Below, piece after piece: positions 10,222 through 21,439 of a stretch of DNA of 64,000 bases. How positions within the stretch are numbered: position 1 is the first letter of the stretch; each line of letters opens with the position of its first letter. The position numbers and the translations under genes are program-made. The stretch is from Aquatica leii (lineage: Eukaryota; Arthropoda; Insecta; Coleoptera; Lampyridae): contig CM069432.1 of assembly GCA_035610365.1 (NCBI GenBank), positions 236,558,104 through 236,622,103 on the forward strand. Reading direction: 5' to 3'. The notes under the pieces were generated by a model. That model saw only the letters and a program-made list of their open reading frames with translations, was not told the origin of the DNA and searched no databases.

Positions 10222-12030
10222 ATAATATACAAGGTCGTTGCTAAGTCTGGAAACGGTCAATTATCGGGAAATATATACAAAGTATAGAAAAGTTTAAGAT
10301 TCTTTAATGTCTACTAGATAGTACCTAACAATTTTAATTATACACCAAAATTGCAATTCTTTAAATGGAACACCCTGTATAATATTCGATATTTTAATTC
10401 TTTTCTCAATTTTAAGCAAAGTTTGTAAGAAATTCAATCGTTTCCGGGTTATCGAGTTTTGAAAATAACTATATGTATTGTTAAAATCTATTGAATGAAG
10501 AACAATTATTTCTGTGGTTCTGAAAAGAACCGATTGCGATGTTAGCTATAATTGTTTAGAATCCTATTTTATAAATGGTTAAAGTGTTTACCATTGACCT
10601 CCTGACAATAATGAATTCGCTGAGCAAAATTTTCCACTGTATTTAGAAAAGAGTTTTGAGGAATATTATTAATTTTATGCACTATCCTTGCCTGCAACTC
10701 TTTGATATTTTGTGGTCTATTTTTGTAAAAAAAAGTCAAGGGGCGTTATATCGGGAGACCTAGCTGGTTATTTAATAGTTCCCCTGCGCCCTCAATTCCA
10801 AAATAAGGGGGTGCCCCATTTTGTTGAAATCATACTTCTTCCGCTGGTAGATTTGGATCGTATTGTACGGAAATAATCGACTCACGTCTGGAACAATTGA
10901 TTCTTGTAAAAGTGTCAAATATCGACCAGAGTTTAAATTTCCGTTTATGAAATATGGTTCTACGATATGTCCAGTAATAATACCAAACATTTATTTTTGA
11001 AGTCTTTGTATGACCAGCACCTACAGTTGTGTCGATTTACTTGTCGATGCAAACAAAATGTATAATCGTCGGTAAACAAAATATGGTTGGCAAAGTTAAA
11101 ATTTTCGCACAACTTTTCCATAATAACTTCACAGCGCTCGATTCTGCGATTAAAATCGTCTTCATTCAGTTTTTGCAATAAATGAATTTTATATGGACGG
11201 AATTTTTTCCGTTTTGTAATCTTATGAATCCAATATCGACTCATATTTTGATTTAAAGTCAATTGTTGGGTCGAATGTTTTGGATTCTCCACCACATCTA
11301 ATACTATGTATATTCAAAGAATTTTCTTCATTTGTAACGGTTAATGACCTTTCAGTTCTAAGTCTATCTTTAACACCGCCAGTTTCGTGAAAACGATTCA
11401 AAGCTTTCGAAACTGTGGATTTGAAGGTCGATTCCCGGTCAGGATGCAACTCATTGAACATAATCACTACTTGAGCAAAGCTTCGCGTTCTAGCACCATA
11501 CTCTATTATTAAAATTTCGATACGTTCGGTTTCATTCAAACTTTTTGCTCAGAAACTGTTGACACTAAATGAATATTTGACATTTGTTCGTATGGTAACA
11601 TTTTAAAACAAAACAACAATTCTGCGATTCTTACGTACCTTAATGAACTACCTACAGAATTTCGTTATGAGCATCTTAATAAAATAGGATTCCAAACAAT
11701 CATAGGAAACATCGCACTCAGAATTTTTTCAAAGAAACTCGTCATTTCATTAATTATTGTTCTTCATTCAATAGATTTTAAATTTAGGTACATTATGCTT
11801 CTTACAAATCTTGCTTAAAATTGAGAGAATTTAAATATCGAATAATATACAGGTTGTTCCATTACAAAAAATGCAATTTTGGTGTACCACGCCTTTATGA
11901 CCAACCCCGTATAATTAAAATTATTACTGTCACATTGAAGAACCCTGAAACGTTTGTATAAAATTTTTTTTGATACCATGTATATTTTCACTGATAATCT
12001 CCCGTGTCATAGTCTAAAACGAACATAGTT
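10222..12030 (-). mobile_element. Old mariner-family element with long inverted ends
   Basis: Left and right flanks are inverted copies of each other over about 370 bp. For example, AATCTATTGAATGAAGAACAA at 10487 is mirrored near 11760-11780, and ATTTTAATTATAC is mirrored near 11915. Divergence and indels are considerable, so the exact ends are approximate. A decayed transposase lies between them in minus orientation, the same architecture as the 5889-7806 element. Confidence 0.7.
10600..11539 (-). pseudogene. Decayed mariner transposase
   Basis: Three overlapping minus-strand fragments. 11222-11539 has the helix-turn-helix half (MNETERIEILIIEYGARTRS, then STFKSTVSKALNRFHETGGV). 10960-11295 has KKFRPYKIHLLQKL and the first catalytic Asp in NHILFTDDYTFCL. 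10772-10990 has ITGHIVEPYFINGNLNSGRY and LTLLQESIVPDVSRLFP. The C-terminal end RIVHKINNIPQNSF lies near 10650. The second and third catalytic regions are disrupted by deletions. Spacing of the third Asp cannot be measured, so assignment to DD41D rests on overall similarity and the long TIRs. Confidence 0.7.
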
Positions 12031-12223
12031 TAAAAAAATTTAGGATTTTTTTAGTCGTACAAGTTTTTCAGTTTCAATATATTCGTAGAGTACTCAACTT
12101 TGTTATCTAATAAATTATCAAAATCAAGGTAGTACTACTTAGACCAAATTAATAGGTGAAGCTAGATCATGATATTACACAAGGCTAATGTTCTAAATTC
12201 AAACATGTTAAGGTATTTATATT

Positions 12224-12520
12224 CAGAGCTGGGCAGTATTATATTGCAAATATTCTTATTTTGAAATGGTACATATTTTGCAACACTGTCGCTTGTACTT
12301 TTTCGTTGTTTGTAGTGTGTCTTTTCATTACGACTAGTTTCATGGTAGTAACCCTGATCTTATATTTGGTAATTCAAATACGATGTGATAAGAGTGTTTT
12401 ATGTTTTGTAGTTCAAATGTAATCAGAGTAATTTGTATTTCAAATTCGCTTTAACGTAGTAATTTGTATTTTGTATTCAAGTATTCCGAATACTTCATCT
12501 CAGTATTTTGCCCAGCCCTA
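12224..12520. mobile_element. Non-autonomous hAT element (MITE), 297 bp
   Basis: The ends are CAGAGCTGGGCAGTATT and, reversed, TAGGGCTGGGCAAAATACTG. The element is flanked on both sides by the identical 8-bp duplication TTTATATT (12216-12223 and 12521-12528). An 8-bp duplication with CAGRGCTGGGC-type ends is diagnostic of hAT elements. There is no coding capacity; internal sequence is A+T-rich. Confidence 0.85.
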
Positions 12521-12528
12521 TTTATATT

Positions 12529-13724
12529 ATCTTCTTTACTATACGTATATTTTTACTTATTTAAAATTCTTGTGATATCATTTAATTCCGACAGTAATAA
12601 TAAAATTTGTTGATTCTGATTCTAGTAAATCTAATTTTATTTCAGAGTGAAAAGTATTATGTTTAAAAAAGATATGCATATAAATATTCGAGGACTTGTA
12701 ATCAAGCATATAGATGTCTGAATTTCGAACAGTAATTTTATATTGTTGTTGTTTGTTATTAAAAAAAATATTTAAGAATTAGTTCATCGATAAACTAGAA
12801 ATTTATTTATGAGAATCCGTTAAAAAGGTAGTGTACTGGCTAACTTCGGCTATAATAAATCGAATCATAAAATGCAAAATCTGGTATAGTATATGTATAT
12901 GCTAAAAATACAAAAAAAAGATACAAATGGTAACAAAAGTATTTCCAGGTTTCAATACTGAAAATAACATTTGTCTAGCGAAAAAAATATAGACACGTCG
13001 TAAGATCATTACAGAAAAAAAGCGATACTACTGAAAACAATGTGTCACAAATGCAGTTAGGATTGCGGAATACTTGACGTTTTGTCATTTTTATGATGGT
13101 TTATAAAGAAATTAACTACACTAAGTAAAATCTTTTGACAACAAAAATTTTGTAACGGTTAAAAAAACTTCATATGTCAATAGAACGACCTTTACAAAGG
13201 TAGCGGTGTCATAGGCAAATTACTGCAATTAGTTTTACAGGAAACTCTCGAGGGCAAACCGAACACTAGAACTTTATATAACGAGGACGTGTATGACCAA
13301 ATCTTAATGGGTTGTTGGCTTTTCAATGTTCTTTAATTTAATCTTTGAAAATAATAATCTTGATTAGTACTTACTAGATAAGGTTTATTTATTTCCGAGT
13401 CTTATCAAAACTCTAAACAAAAACGATTGTATACTTTTAATTGAGTAATCAACCATACATCATTTGATTATTGTTTTCTTATTTATTTATTTTTTGATTA
13501 CATTGCTATTTCTAATTTGACATGAAATCATTTTTTTTCGTTATTTCAACACAGATCAAAAATAATAGTTTTCCTGAAAATTTGAATTTTATGGTAGAAT
13601 ATTGTATTTCCATAGAGGTTTATGTTGCCATTAAAAAGTTGCAAGCGTTTTAGATTTTATGTAATGATTTTCTGTATTACATGCATTTCCAAAATTTACT
13701 AAATCTTTGTGATAAAAAAATATA
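12529..13724. other. A+T-rich spacer without recognisable gene
   Basis: No open frame with family resemblance and no clear repeat noted. Confidence 0.4.
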
Positions 13725-13726
13725 TA

Positions 13727-13985
13727 CAGGGTGGTCCACGATTCGACCGACAAATTTATAACACATATTCCGGGGGTCATTACGATAAAAAAATGTTATA
13801 TAACCTATAAGTGAATTCCTCTTTGTTTTGAAGATATCAAAGGAATTAAAATAAAATTATAAAAGAAAATTTATTCATGAATGGATAGCCAATTAACACA
13901 AAATTACAGCAACTGTTCAAGACGAGAACCGCCATTTTCTAAACATGCATGTATCCTTTGAGACATAGAAGGTTGCCAGTTAATT
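13727..13985 (-). mobile_element. Terminal fragment of a mariner element
   Basis: A TIR-like end, CAGGGTGGTCCACGATTCG, follows a TA at 13725-13726. About 175 bp inward comes the C-terminus of a mariner transposase on the minus strand: SMSQRIHACLENGGSRLEQLL with its stop at 13904-13906. The similarity stops near 13985, where A+T-rich sequence and then a Penelope-like fragment begin. The rest of the element is missing. Confidence 0.65.
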
Positions 13986-14299
13986 ACTGACAATTAATTC
14001 TTAGAGGCATCTAATAGGACTATTAACTACTTATCTAAACACCTTTACCACTAAAAAATTAACATTAATTAATCAATGAGAAAAAAAAATAATAAACTTA
14101 GTAGTCCTTAATTCTACACTAAAAATCTAAACATTCTAAAAAAGATGCTTCGTAAGAACAACTATCCTAATAACATAATTAACGTAATACTATCTGCCAC
14201 TAATACATGTAATTAATACTACATCATCACCATCAAACAGCTCTAATTCAAACGTAACTTTTGCTTCAATCATTAACGTACCCGAGTTAACAAAAACAC

Positions 14300-15045
14300 C
14301 TTACGTACGTATACACATACAACAAAAATAACATCTACAACACTAAGATTAAAAATAAAAGAAACATACTTGACCAACATAATGTTATTTACAAAATCAA
14401 CTGTATGAATTGCAATAAATGTTATGTGGGCCAAACTAAACAAAAAACAAGTAACCGCATAAAAACTCATTAATACCATTGCGCCAATAAGAAATCTGAA
14501 TCGGCATTAGCTTTACATTATGAAACAGGGCATAAGTTTGATTTTAACAATCTTCTAATTCCTAGATATCGAACCTAATTACAAAAAAAAGATTGATTCT
14601 GAAATTATATACACCACAAAGCATAATAACAACGTTAATTTCAATAGTGGCACTCAAAATTTAAGCACAATTTATAAAAATTTAATCACAAAGATAAGGT
14701 AATGTATGGATTCCCCAGTTACGTCTACAAGAGTTTTATCAATTTTTATCACCTTGACCTAGAAATATTACTAAATTTGTCACGTTAGTTATGTCTTATT
14801 CTTATTTTCACGTTAATTTATTCTCAATGTTAATTCTTGTTGTGACCGTTTTGAAGTGTAGTCCTGGACATATCACTTTATAAGTCGTAATTGTAAGTGT
14901 CAATTTATTGTAGGTTAACATAGCTTAAGAATTAACAAATTAATTACTTGATTGTCTGAGTCATATAATTAACTGTATTGCTTAATAAATAGAGGCCTGA
15001 AGAAGTTTGCACACAGCCGCACGAAACGTAGCCGGTTTTTAGGCA
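14300..15045 (+). mobile_element. Penelope-like element 3' fragment with GIY-YIG endonuclease
   Basis: The + strand encodes a GIY-YIG-type end: VIYKINCMNCNKCYVGQTKQ at about 14380-14445, then ESALALHYETGHKFDFNN, DIEPNYKKKIDSEIIY and LSTIYKNLITKIR, ending at 14702. This is the endonuclease module of Penelope-like retroelements. The Cys-x-x-Cys before YVGQT is kept. One stop and one frameshift are present and the reverse transcriptase is absent. The 3' tail extends to a CTGAAGA...GAAAC motif at 14994-15033 (listed separately). Confidence 0.75.
14994..15033 (+). ncRNA. Hammerhead-ribozyme-like core of a Penelope-like element
   Basis: CTGAAGA (fits CUGANGA), a short arm with TGC/GCA, then GAAA, two bases, TA, and GCC, which can pair with GGC just before the CTGAAGA. 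This is the order of a minimal type-I hammerhead. The stems are only 3 bp, so activity is doubtful. Confidence 0.35.
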
Positions 15046-17082
15046 GTTAAAATGTTTTAGTTCCCGCTCCTCAACGAAGAGCTCCAAAAGTAACAAGTGT
15101 TTAAAAATTATTATATTGTTTCAAGTTTATATTTTCTATATAAATTGAACAAATACGATTTTTCTTAATCTTGCTAAGCATCTTTGTTCAACGTTGGTAG
15201 TTTCATTCACGGTTACTTATTGTCTCAGTTTCTCCAAGGTTCTGCTAGATAGTTCTGGAATTTTTTCTTATTGTAGATTCCTTAGGAATATCCTGTTTTA
15301 TTTATTTCTTTAAATACAGAGTACTTTATTTTTTGTTAAGGGCACGTCGACACTAATTAAACTTTTACACAAATGTAAAAATCTCTTAAAAGCGTCGTAA
15401 TATTCTAAGCTATTCAGTTATGTTTTAAAGTGCATTTATAAGAGAATACATATGTCCAAAATATGCATTTGTATATACTTGCATTTGTATATACTTGCAT
15501 TATACACCGTAGGTAATATTAAATCTGACACAAATATCACATAAGAATACAATTACGGACAAATATCTTGCACTTTTCTCGTCTAGCACGAAAAATAACT
15601 TTCTTAATTTGCTTGTAAAACGTCACCTAGTGAACATAGTCTATAGAGGTACAAATATTTATTCTTGATGAAATTCATTAATTTTAAGCACATACTATAA
15701 AATGAAAGCATCTTTTTTAACCTTTAAAGAATGTGCAGAATTTTTTGTTTTATGTATACATATTTTATGAATTACATTTACTTAATATAGTTTTAATTTG
15801 TTGGGGTTTTCTTCATTCAAATTGTTTTCATTGTGCTGCTCGTACTGGGTTTACATCTTCTTTAATTTGTCCAATTTTTGTCTGATGTTTTAAGCTGTAT
15901 ACTTCGACATTAGTTAATGGAATTTTAATTTTTATAATAAACATGTAAATATTTTTAGAAATCATTTTTAGTAATTACAAATACGTTTTAGTAAGAATTT
16001 CTTATATGACCACGTTCAAATTTTTATAATGACCGTTCCGGTGATGGTATTTTAAAATGCTATTACATTGTTTACCTACTTTTAAGTTGTACCTTAAGTA
16101 ACTGCCACTAACCACTATTTGGAACAAGCGTATTGTTATACTTTAATTAATTATGTAAAGGTGTTGAAGGAAAACACTTCCGGAAGCGAAAGTAGCAATT
16201 TACAAGTTGAATAATACTTTATGGATTTTAATGTTGACTATAATGTGTATGCTTATTGTATTATGTAAAAATTTACATATTCGAAATTTCTGTTTATGAA
16301 AACAAAGACTAATTGCTAATTGTAATCTGTATACGTGCACAGTTTCTAATTAAATTTGTACTTCGTCATTTATTTTAGTTAGTTAACCTTGCTAGAAGTC
16401 ATTGAATTCTAAAACAATTAAGATTTGTGATTATAAATATTCTATACGTAAAACCATTGTCAGTATCTTATCTTTCTTTTTTCCCTGTTATTTGAGGTTT
16501 TTAAAAGAGTAAGTAGCAAATATCAATAGAGATCTGTTTTTATTCTAGCTTCAATTTTGGGTATGTTTTTGTTTTGTTTATTTTTAAAGAATACAAATGA
16601 AGAAAAATATTGTTACGCTGTGTTGTTTGGGTGTGTAGTTGCTTCCAATTATATAATAATTTAAAGTAAGGACGACCATTTTTGTAATTTGTTCTAAAAA
16701 TACTTGAATTGGTTTCGCATCAAAAATAGGCAAGAAATACATATTTTAATTATTTAACTTCAGAAACACACTTGAACATTTTTTAAATTGATGAATATAA
16801 AGTGCTTTAGCCGCAAATCAAGAGGGATATAATTGCCCCCATTGCCTCCCCGCTGAACCCGCTTCTGTTTAATACGCTGATTTGTAACTGATGCTTATTA
16901 CCTGTGACATTAATTAAAGTTAGATTTAAAAAATAAACTTCAGAGAGATAAAGCGGGAAAAAACCTTTCTATCAGAAAAAAACGGAAACGGGATTTTTTT
17001 ACTCTAAAAATTTTCCACGATAAAAGTGCAATCAGGTTCGTACAAAAAATAGTATTACATATGTGTTTAGTTGAGAATATAC
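15046..17082. other. A+T-rich region without recognisable gene
   Basis: No coding resemblance or repeat structure was identified over about 2 kb. There is a short tandem duplication of TGTATATACTTGCAT near 15470-15500. Confidence 0.4.
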
Positions 17083-17538
17083 TGTTGCGGATTTATTATT
17101 AAAACTAATTTATTTAAACGACTAAAACGATGTTTTACTTATACTAGAAATATGTACACTTCTAAATTAACGGAACTAATTATATCTATTAATATTTAAT
17201 GAAAACACTTACACTATAATTTATATCACTTACAAGAAGATAAGATAAGGTCCGCGGATAGCTTCACACAATTGTTTACACTAAAATCACGTACGCGATT
17301 ATTCACTGTAGGTTTATCTCACAGGTGCTAACGACGTATTTATTTCAACTTGAATAATCTTCTTAACACTGCAGGCTTCGCATTACGGCAATAACTGACC
17401 TACGATTTCTCTCTTCGGTATTTATACACGTTTGCAAATCCTTCTCGAATGTTCCCTAACTTTCGGTATATCTTCTAGAAGATGGATAACAGCTTCTAGA
17501 AGGCTCTTGAATTTGCAAATAACTTCTCGAACGTTTCA
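17083..17538 (-). mobile_element. Solo LTR, family 1 copy A
   Basis: In minus sense the repeat begins TGAAACGTTCGAGAAGTTAT at 17538 and ends CCGCAACA at 17083 (TG...CA). It is flanked by identical 4-bp duplications, ATAC, at 17079-17082 and 17539-17542. It matches 20892-21334 along its whole length and 58988-59455 in opposite orientation. No internal retrotransposon sequence adjoins it, so it is a recombined solo LTR. A 4-bp duplication suggests a Ty3/gypsy-type parent; this is inference. Confidence 0.85.
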
Positions 17539-17685
17539 ATACTTAGTAAATTATTTTTAATTATTTTACATGTGCACGATAAGTAATTGTTCTACATCAG
17601 TAAATGTCAGTGGTTGCCAAAGTGGTTTCTATGGACTCTTAGAGACTCTGAGGTGTCAAATTAAAATTAACTGGGAGGTTTGTGG

Positions 17686-17740
17686 CAGTGGCGTAACCAC
17701 AGTTTGGTGCTCCCCCCTCGCTAAATTATTTTTCAGAACT
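17686..17740. repeat. Stray hAT-type terminus fragment
   Basis: CAGTGGCGTAACCACAG at 17686 resembles the left end of TTF-type hAT elements (compare GGCGTAGC at 20678 and the mirrored GCTACGCCACTG at 23145). No matching second end was found nearby. Confidence 0.4.
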
Positions 17741-18335
17741 TACGACCACTCTTCAAAAGGAACGAAAACAAAATAAATATTTATGTTCAACTACATTTAA
17801 ATTGTTTTGCTTGTTTTTGGTAAACGGGTTGTAAACAAGCAAAGCAAATTATGAGTAGCTACATTTTACCTATCATTTCTCAGTAAAATATAAAGTATAC
17901 AAATATAAAAAAATTCTTAAAATAAATTTTAATAATCGACTCCTATCGGAGTAAAAAAGTTCTGACCTCTGAGTTATGTTTCAAAAAGTAATTGATGGAA
18001 TTTTGTGTACTAAGAATAGGCCGGTAAAGAATTTAATTTTGTAGAATATATTAAAATTTTAAAGTTATAGGCTTTATCGTGTGATTGTTTTATGCGGATA
18101 TTTAAAAAAAGGCTCAATTTATAAACAAAATTAGCACGACAACTAAATCTCGTAAAGTATTTGCTCAAGTGTAATGAAATTTGGACTTTACATAATTACG
18201 TCTTTTTTCTGTATTTAGGTAGGTATAACAGTAAAGCATAATAAATTCGTATTATATTATTATATTTGAATTTATAAGTTTTAAAATATTGAAGTGCAAC
18301 AGGTTTGATATTTAGCGGGCTACACAGGGGAGAGG
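17741..18335. other. A+T-rich spacer
   Basis: No recognisable gene. The outer ~110 bp of the left TIR of the following mariner, present on its right side, is missing here and replaced by unrelated sequence. Confidence 0.4.
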
Positions 18336-20322
18336 TTTTTGGATTTTCGTTTCTTTTCATTTTTTTATTTATTTTAAATGATATTAAAAAACTACCGGCA
18401 CTTTTTCATTGCCACTTTTTAAGCTCTACAAAATGGCGTGTTCAAATTTTTAATCCGACGTTTCGTATCCGAGAAACCATCATCAACTTTCTTTTTTTAT
18501 ATGGCCACAAACAAAGAGACACCATGTATTTGGTAGCATTATTCATTACAAATTCAACGATGTATCACACATTATGGTTTTGAAGCCAAAAAAGGGGAAA
18601 AACGTGAGTTATAAGGTTTTTTATTTTTTAAATTAGTAGGCATTGGAATAATCGCAATATTTATGTTTTATCTGTCACATTATTGTTGAAAACGCAATTT
18701 GGTGTTGTGTAAGTTGTTTTTACGGGAATGTGCAGTGTTTTAACTTTTGTTCTTATTAAAGTTACTTATTCGTTAGTTTGTTGCTTCGTGCTTTTAATTT
18801 ATTTACAAGTGTTACCATGGAAAGAGAAAGTTTCACAAACAAAAAAAAATTGATGTGTTGACGTGTTACATCTTGTGCCGCAAAAATTGTGTAGCTGCTG
18901 AACAGATGTACTCTGATAATTATCCTGAACGAAGACAACCTCAAAAATCCATTTTTAGACGTTTGGTATCTAATTTAAAAGAATTTGTTTCATTTTAAAA
19001 ACCTGTTGTATCTCTTAAAAAACAATCCAACGAAGAAAAGGCGACTACTGTTTTACAAACCGTTGTTGAAAATCCTGAAATATCGACAAGACTAATTGAA
19101 CGTCGAACTGGAGTAGCTAGATCTACAGCCCAGTTCATTTTACAAAAGAATAAATTTCATCCCTATAAATTTAGAATTTGCCAGGGTCTTAGACCTGGTG
19201 ACGAGAGAAGGCGAGCAAGTTTTTGTGAATGGTATACCAGAAAATGTGAAGAAGATCAAAATTTTCCTTTTAAAGTAATTTGGTCTGATGAAAGCATGAT
19301 AACCAACAACGGCCTTTTTAACCGTCGTAACAAACATTATTGGGCAACAGACTATCTTCATTTAATAAAAGAAGCAAGGCATCAACATCGATTTGGATTT
19401 AATCTGTGGGTAGGCATTTTGGGTGGCAGAATAATAGGACCTTTTATTTATCATAACAATTTAAATTCCGAACGATATCTCGATCTTCTGCAGACTGATT
19501 TGGAGAATGCCTTGGATGAATTACCATTACTTATAGTTAACAACTGCTGGTTTCAGCAAGATGGTGCCCCAGCGCATAATTCAAGAAATGTGCGGGAATA
19601 TTTGTCCTAGAGGTTTCCTGGAAAATGCATTGGAACTCACAGTGAAGTAGCCTGGCCAGCCCGATCACTTGACTTAACCCCATTGGATTTTTTTCTGTGG
19701 GGTTATTTAAAAAACCAACCACATTTGAAAATGAAGAACAGTTATTGGCATTGGTTTTAGCAGCAGTTAATACAATCACACCAGAAATGTTAGACCATGT
19801 TTTGAATTCTTCTGTAGACAGAGCATACTTGTGTCTAGAAAATAATGGCAACCTATTTGAGCAATTATTATAATTTTTTGACATTGTGTTTCTGTTATTG
19901 TACCAGTGCCTACTAATTTAAAAAATAAAAAACCTTATAACTCACGTTTTTCCCGTTTTTTGGCTTCAAAACCATAATGTGTGATACATCGTTGAATTTG
20001 TAATGAATATTGCTACCGAATACACGGTGTCTCTTTGTTTGTGGCCATATAAAAAAATAAAGTTGATGATGGTTTCTCGGATACGAAACGTTGGATTGAA
20101 AATTTGAATACGCCATTTTGTAGAGCTTAAAAAGTGGCAATGAGAAAGTGCCGGTAGTTTTTTAATATCATTTAAAATAAATAAAAAAATGAAAAGAAAC
20201 GAAAATCCAAAAAATCACATTTTTTTGAGAATTTTGAAAACGATACGCAATAATGAACTTTTGCGGTCAGCATGTGAACACACTCTAAATAACGCAACTT
20301 TTTTCTAATTTAAGCCACCCTG
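18336..20322 (+). mobile_element. DD41D mariner-family transposon, left end truncated, long TIRs
   Basis: The right inverted repeat runs from about 19906 to GCCACCCTG ending at 20322, followed by TA (20323-20324): about 415 bp. The left arm matches its inner ~310 bp (18336-18647) but lacks the outer part. The repeat contains both GAAACGT..GG and GTGTGATACATCGTTGAA-type stretches on each side. The transposase lies between the arms in + orientation. This is the same architecture as the 5889-7806 element, but of a different subfamily, because the terminal sequences differ. Confidence 0.85.
18817..19873 (+). pseudogene. Mariner DD41D transposase, multiple lesions
   Basis: The start MERESFTNKKK at 18817 is followed by a one-base shift near 18845. 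The frame then reads VLTCYILCRKNCVAAEQMY (N-terminal helix-turn-helix), an in-frame stop near 18998, then STRLIERRTGVARSTAQFIL (second helix-turn-helix) and KFHPYKFRICQGLRPGDERR. Catalytic residues: first Asp in KVIWSDESM, second in CWFQQDGAPAH, third in LDLTPLDFFLWGYLK. The second-to-third interval is 41 residues, counting one stop (at 19608-19610) inside it. The C-terminus ends ENNGNLFEQLL with the stop at 19871-19873. Further shifts occur near 19715. Confidence 0.85.
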
Positions 20323-20891
20323 TATCTTCTACCGTTTTCAAGATCCCCATGCTGTGTATTCTTATCTTGGACACGTAGTATAAATATTATATTATTTTTA
20401 ATACTGTGGCATGTATGTATGCCGCTCTATAGTGATCCTAAAACTTATTTTACGATTGTACAAGGTCGGTAAATTGTACGCCGCCTGCGTCAGTTTCCAC
20501 GTGCATGTAAGCTATGCATCTCTGTTTAATATAGACATTATTTAAAAACCATTATTTTATTGTTTAAAACTGAATTGTATAAAATGTTTTTATGGAAATG
20601 TTTTTTATTTGAACTCTCAAAGCTTTTAATGTAGAAATCATTTAAATTGAACAAGTATATACAAAAGTAATATTAATGGCGTAGCAACCACAACGGGCGC
20701 CCGGGGCACAATACATTTTTGGTGCTCTCCGAAAAACATATAGTAATATAATATATAGAATATCGTCGACTTAGAAGCAACACTCATTTTTTCAAAACTT
20801 TTTAGCAGCAAGAAAACACTGTTTTATTTTAATTTCGTTAACGCTTTCAACGGGATTTCAATACGCATACATGTGAAAAAAGTGAAAATAT

Positions 20892-21334
20892 TGTAGCGAA
20901 TTTTATTATTAAAACTAAACGACTAAAGATATTTTTACTTATACTAGAAATATGTACACTTTTAAATTAACCGAACTAATTAAATCTAAGGATATTAATT
21001 AAAACACTTAAGTATAATTTATGTATAACGCTATCACTTACACGAAGATAAGATAAAATCCGCGGATAGCTTCACACACTTGTTTATACTAAAATCACGT
21101 ACAAGATTATTCTCCGTATATTTATTTACACACACGCGCTAACGACTTATTTATTTATACTTGAATAATCTTCTTAACACTGCTGTATTCGCATTATGGC
21201 AATAACTGACGATTTGTTTGTTCCGTATATATACCTTGTGACAAAACGTTCCCTTATGTTCGCATTCTTCGGTGAACGTTCTAGAAAACCTCGCGAAGAC
21301 TCTCGAAGTTGCGAATAACTTCTCGAACGTTTCA
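20892..21334 (-). mobile_element. Solo LTR, family 1 copy B, nested in hAT
   Basis: TG...CA ends (TGAAACGTTCGAGAAGTTAT in minus sense, starting at 21334) and perfect 4-bp flanks ATAT (20888-20891 and 21335-21338). Aligns along its whole length with copy A, with small indels. Confidence 0.85.
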
Positions 21335-21439
21335 ATATATTATATCTAATTATATATTTATTATTAATGATAATAATATAATATTGTAATACAATAATAC
21401 AATTAATTACTATGTATACATTTTTCTTGCGTTTAATGA

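Noticed and set aside
19537-19884. 115-codon minus-strand frame
   Set aside because: Antisense shadow of the mariner transposase catalytic region.
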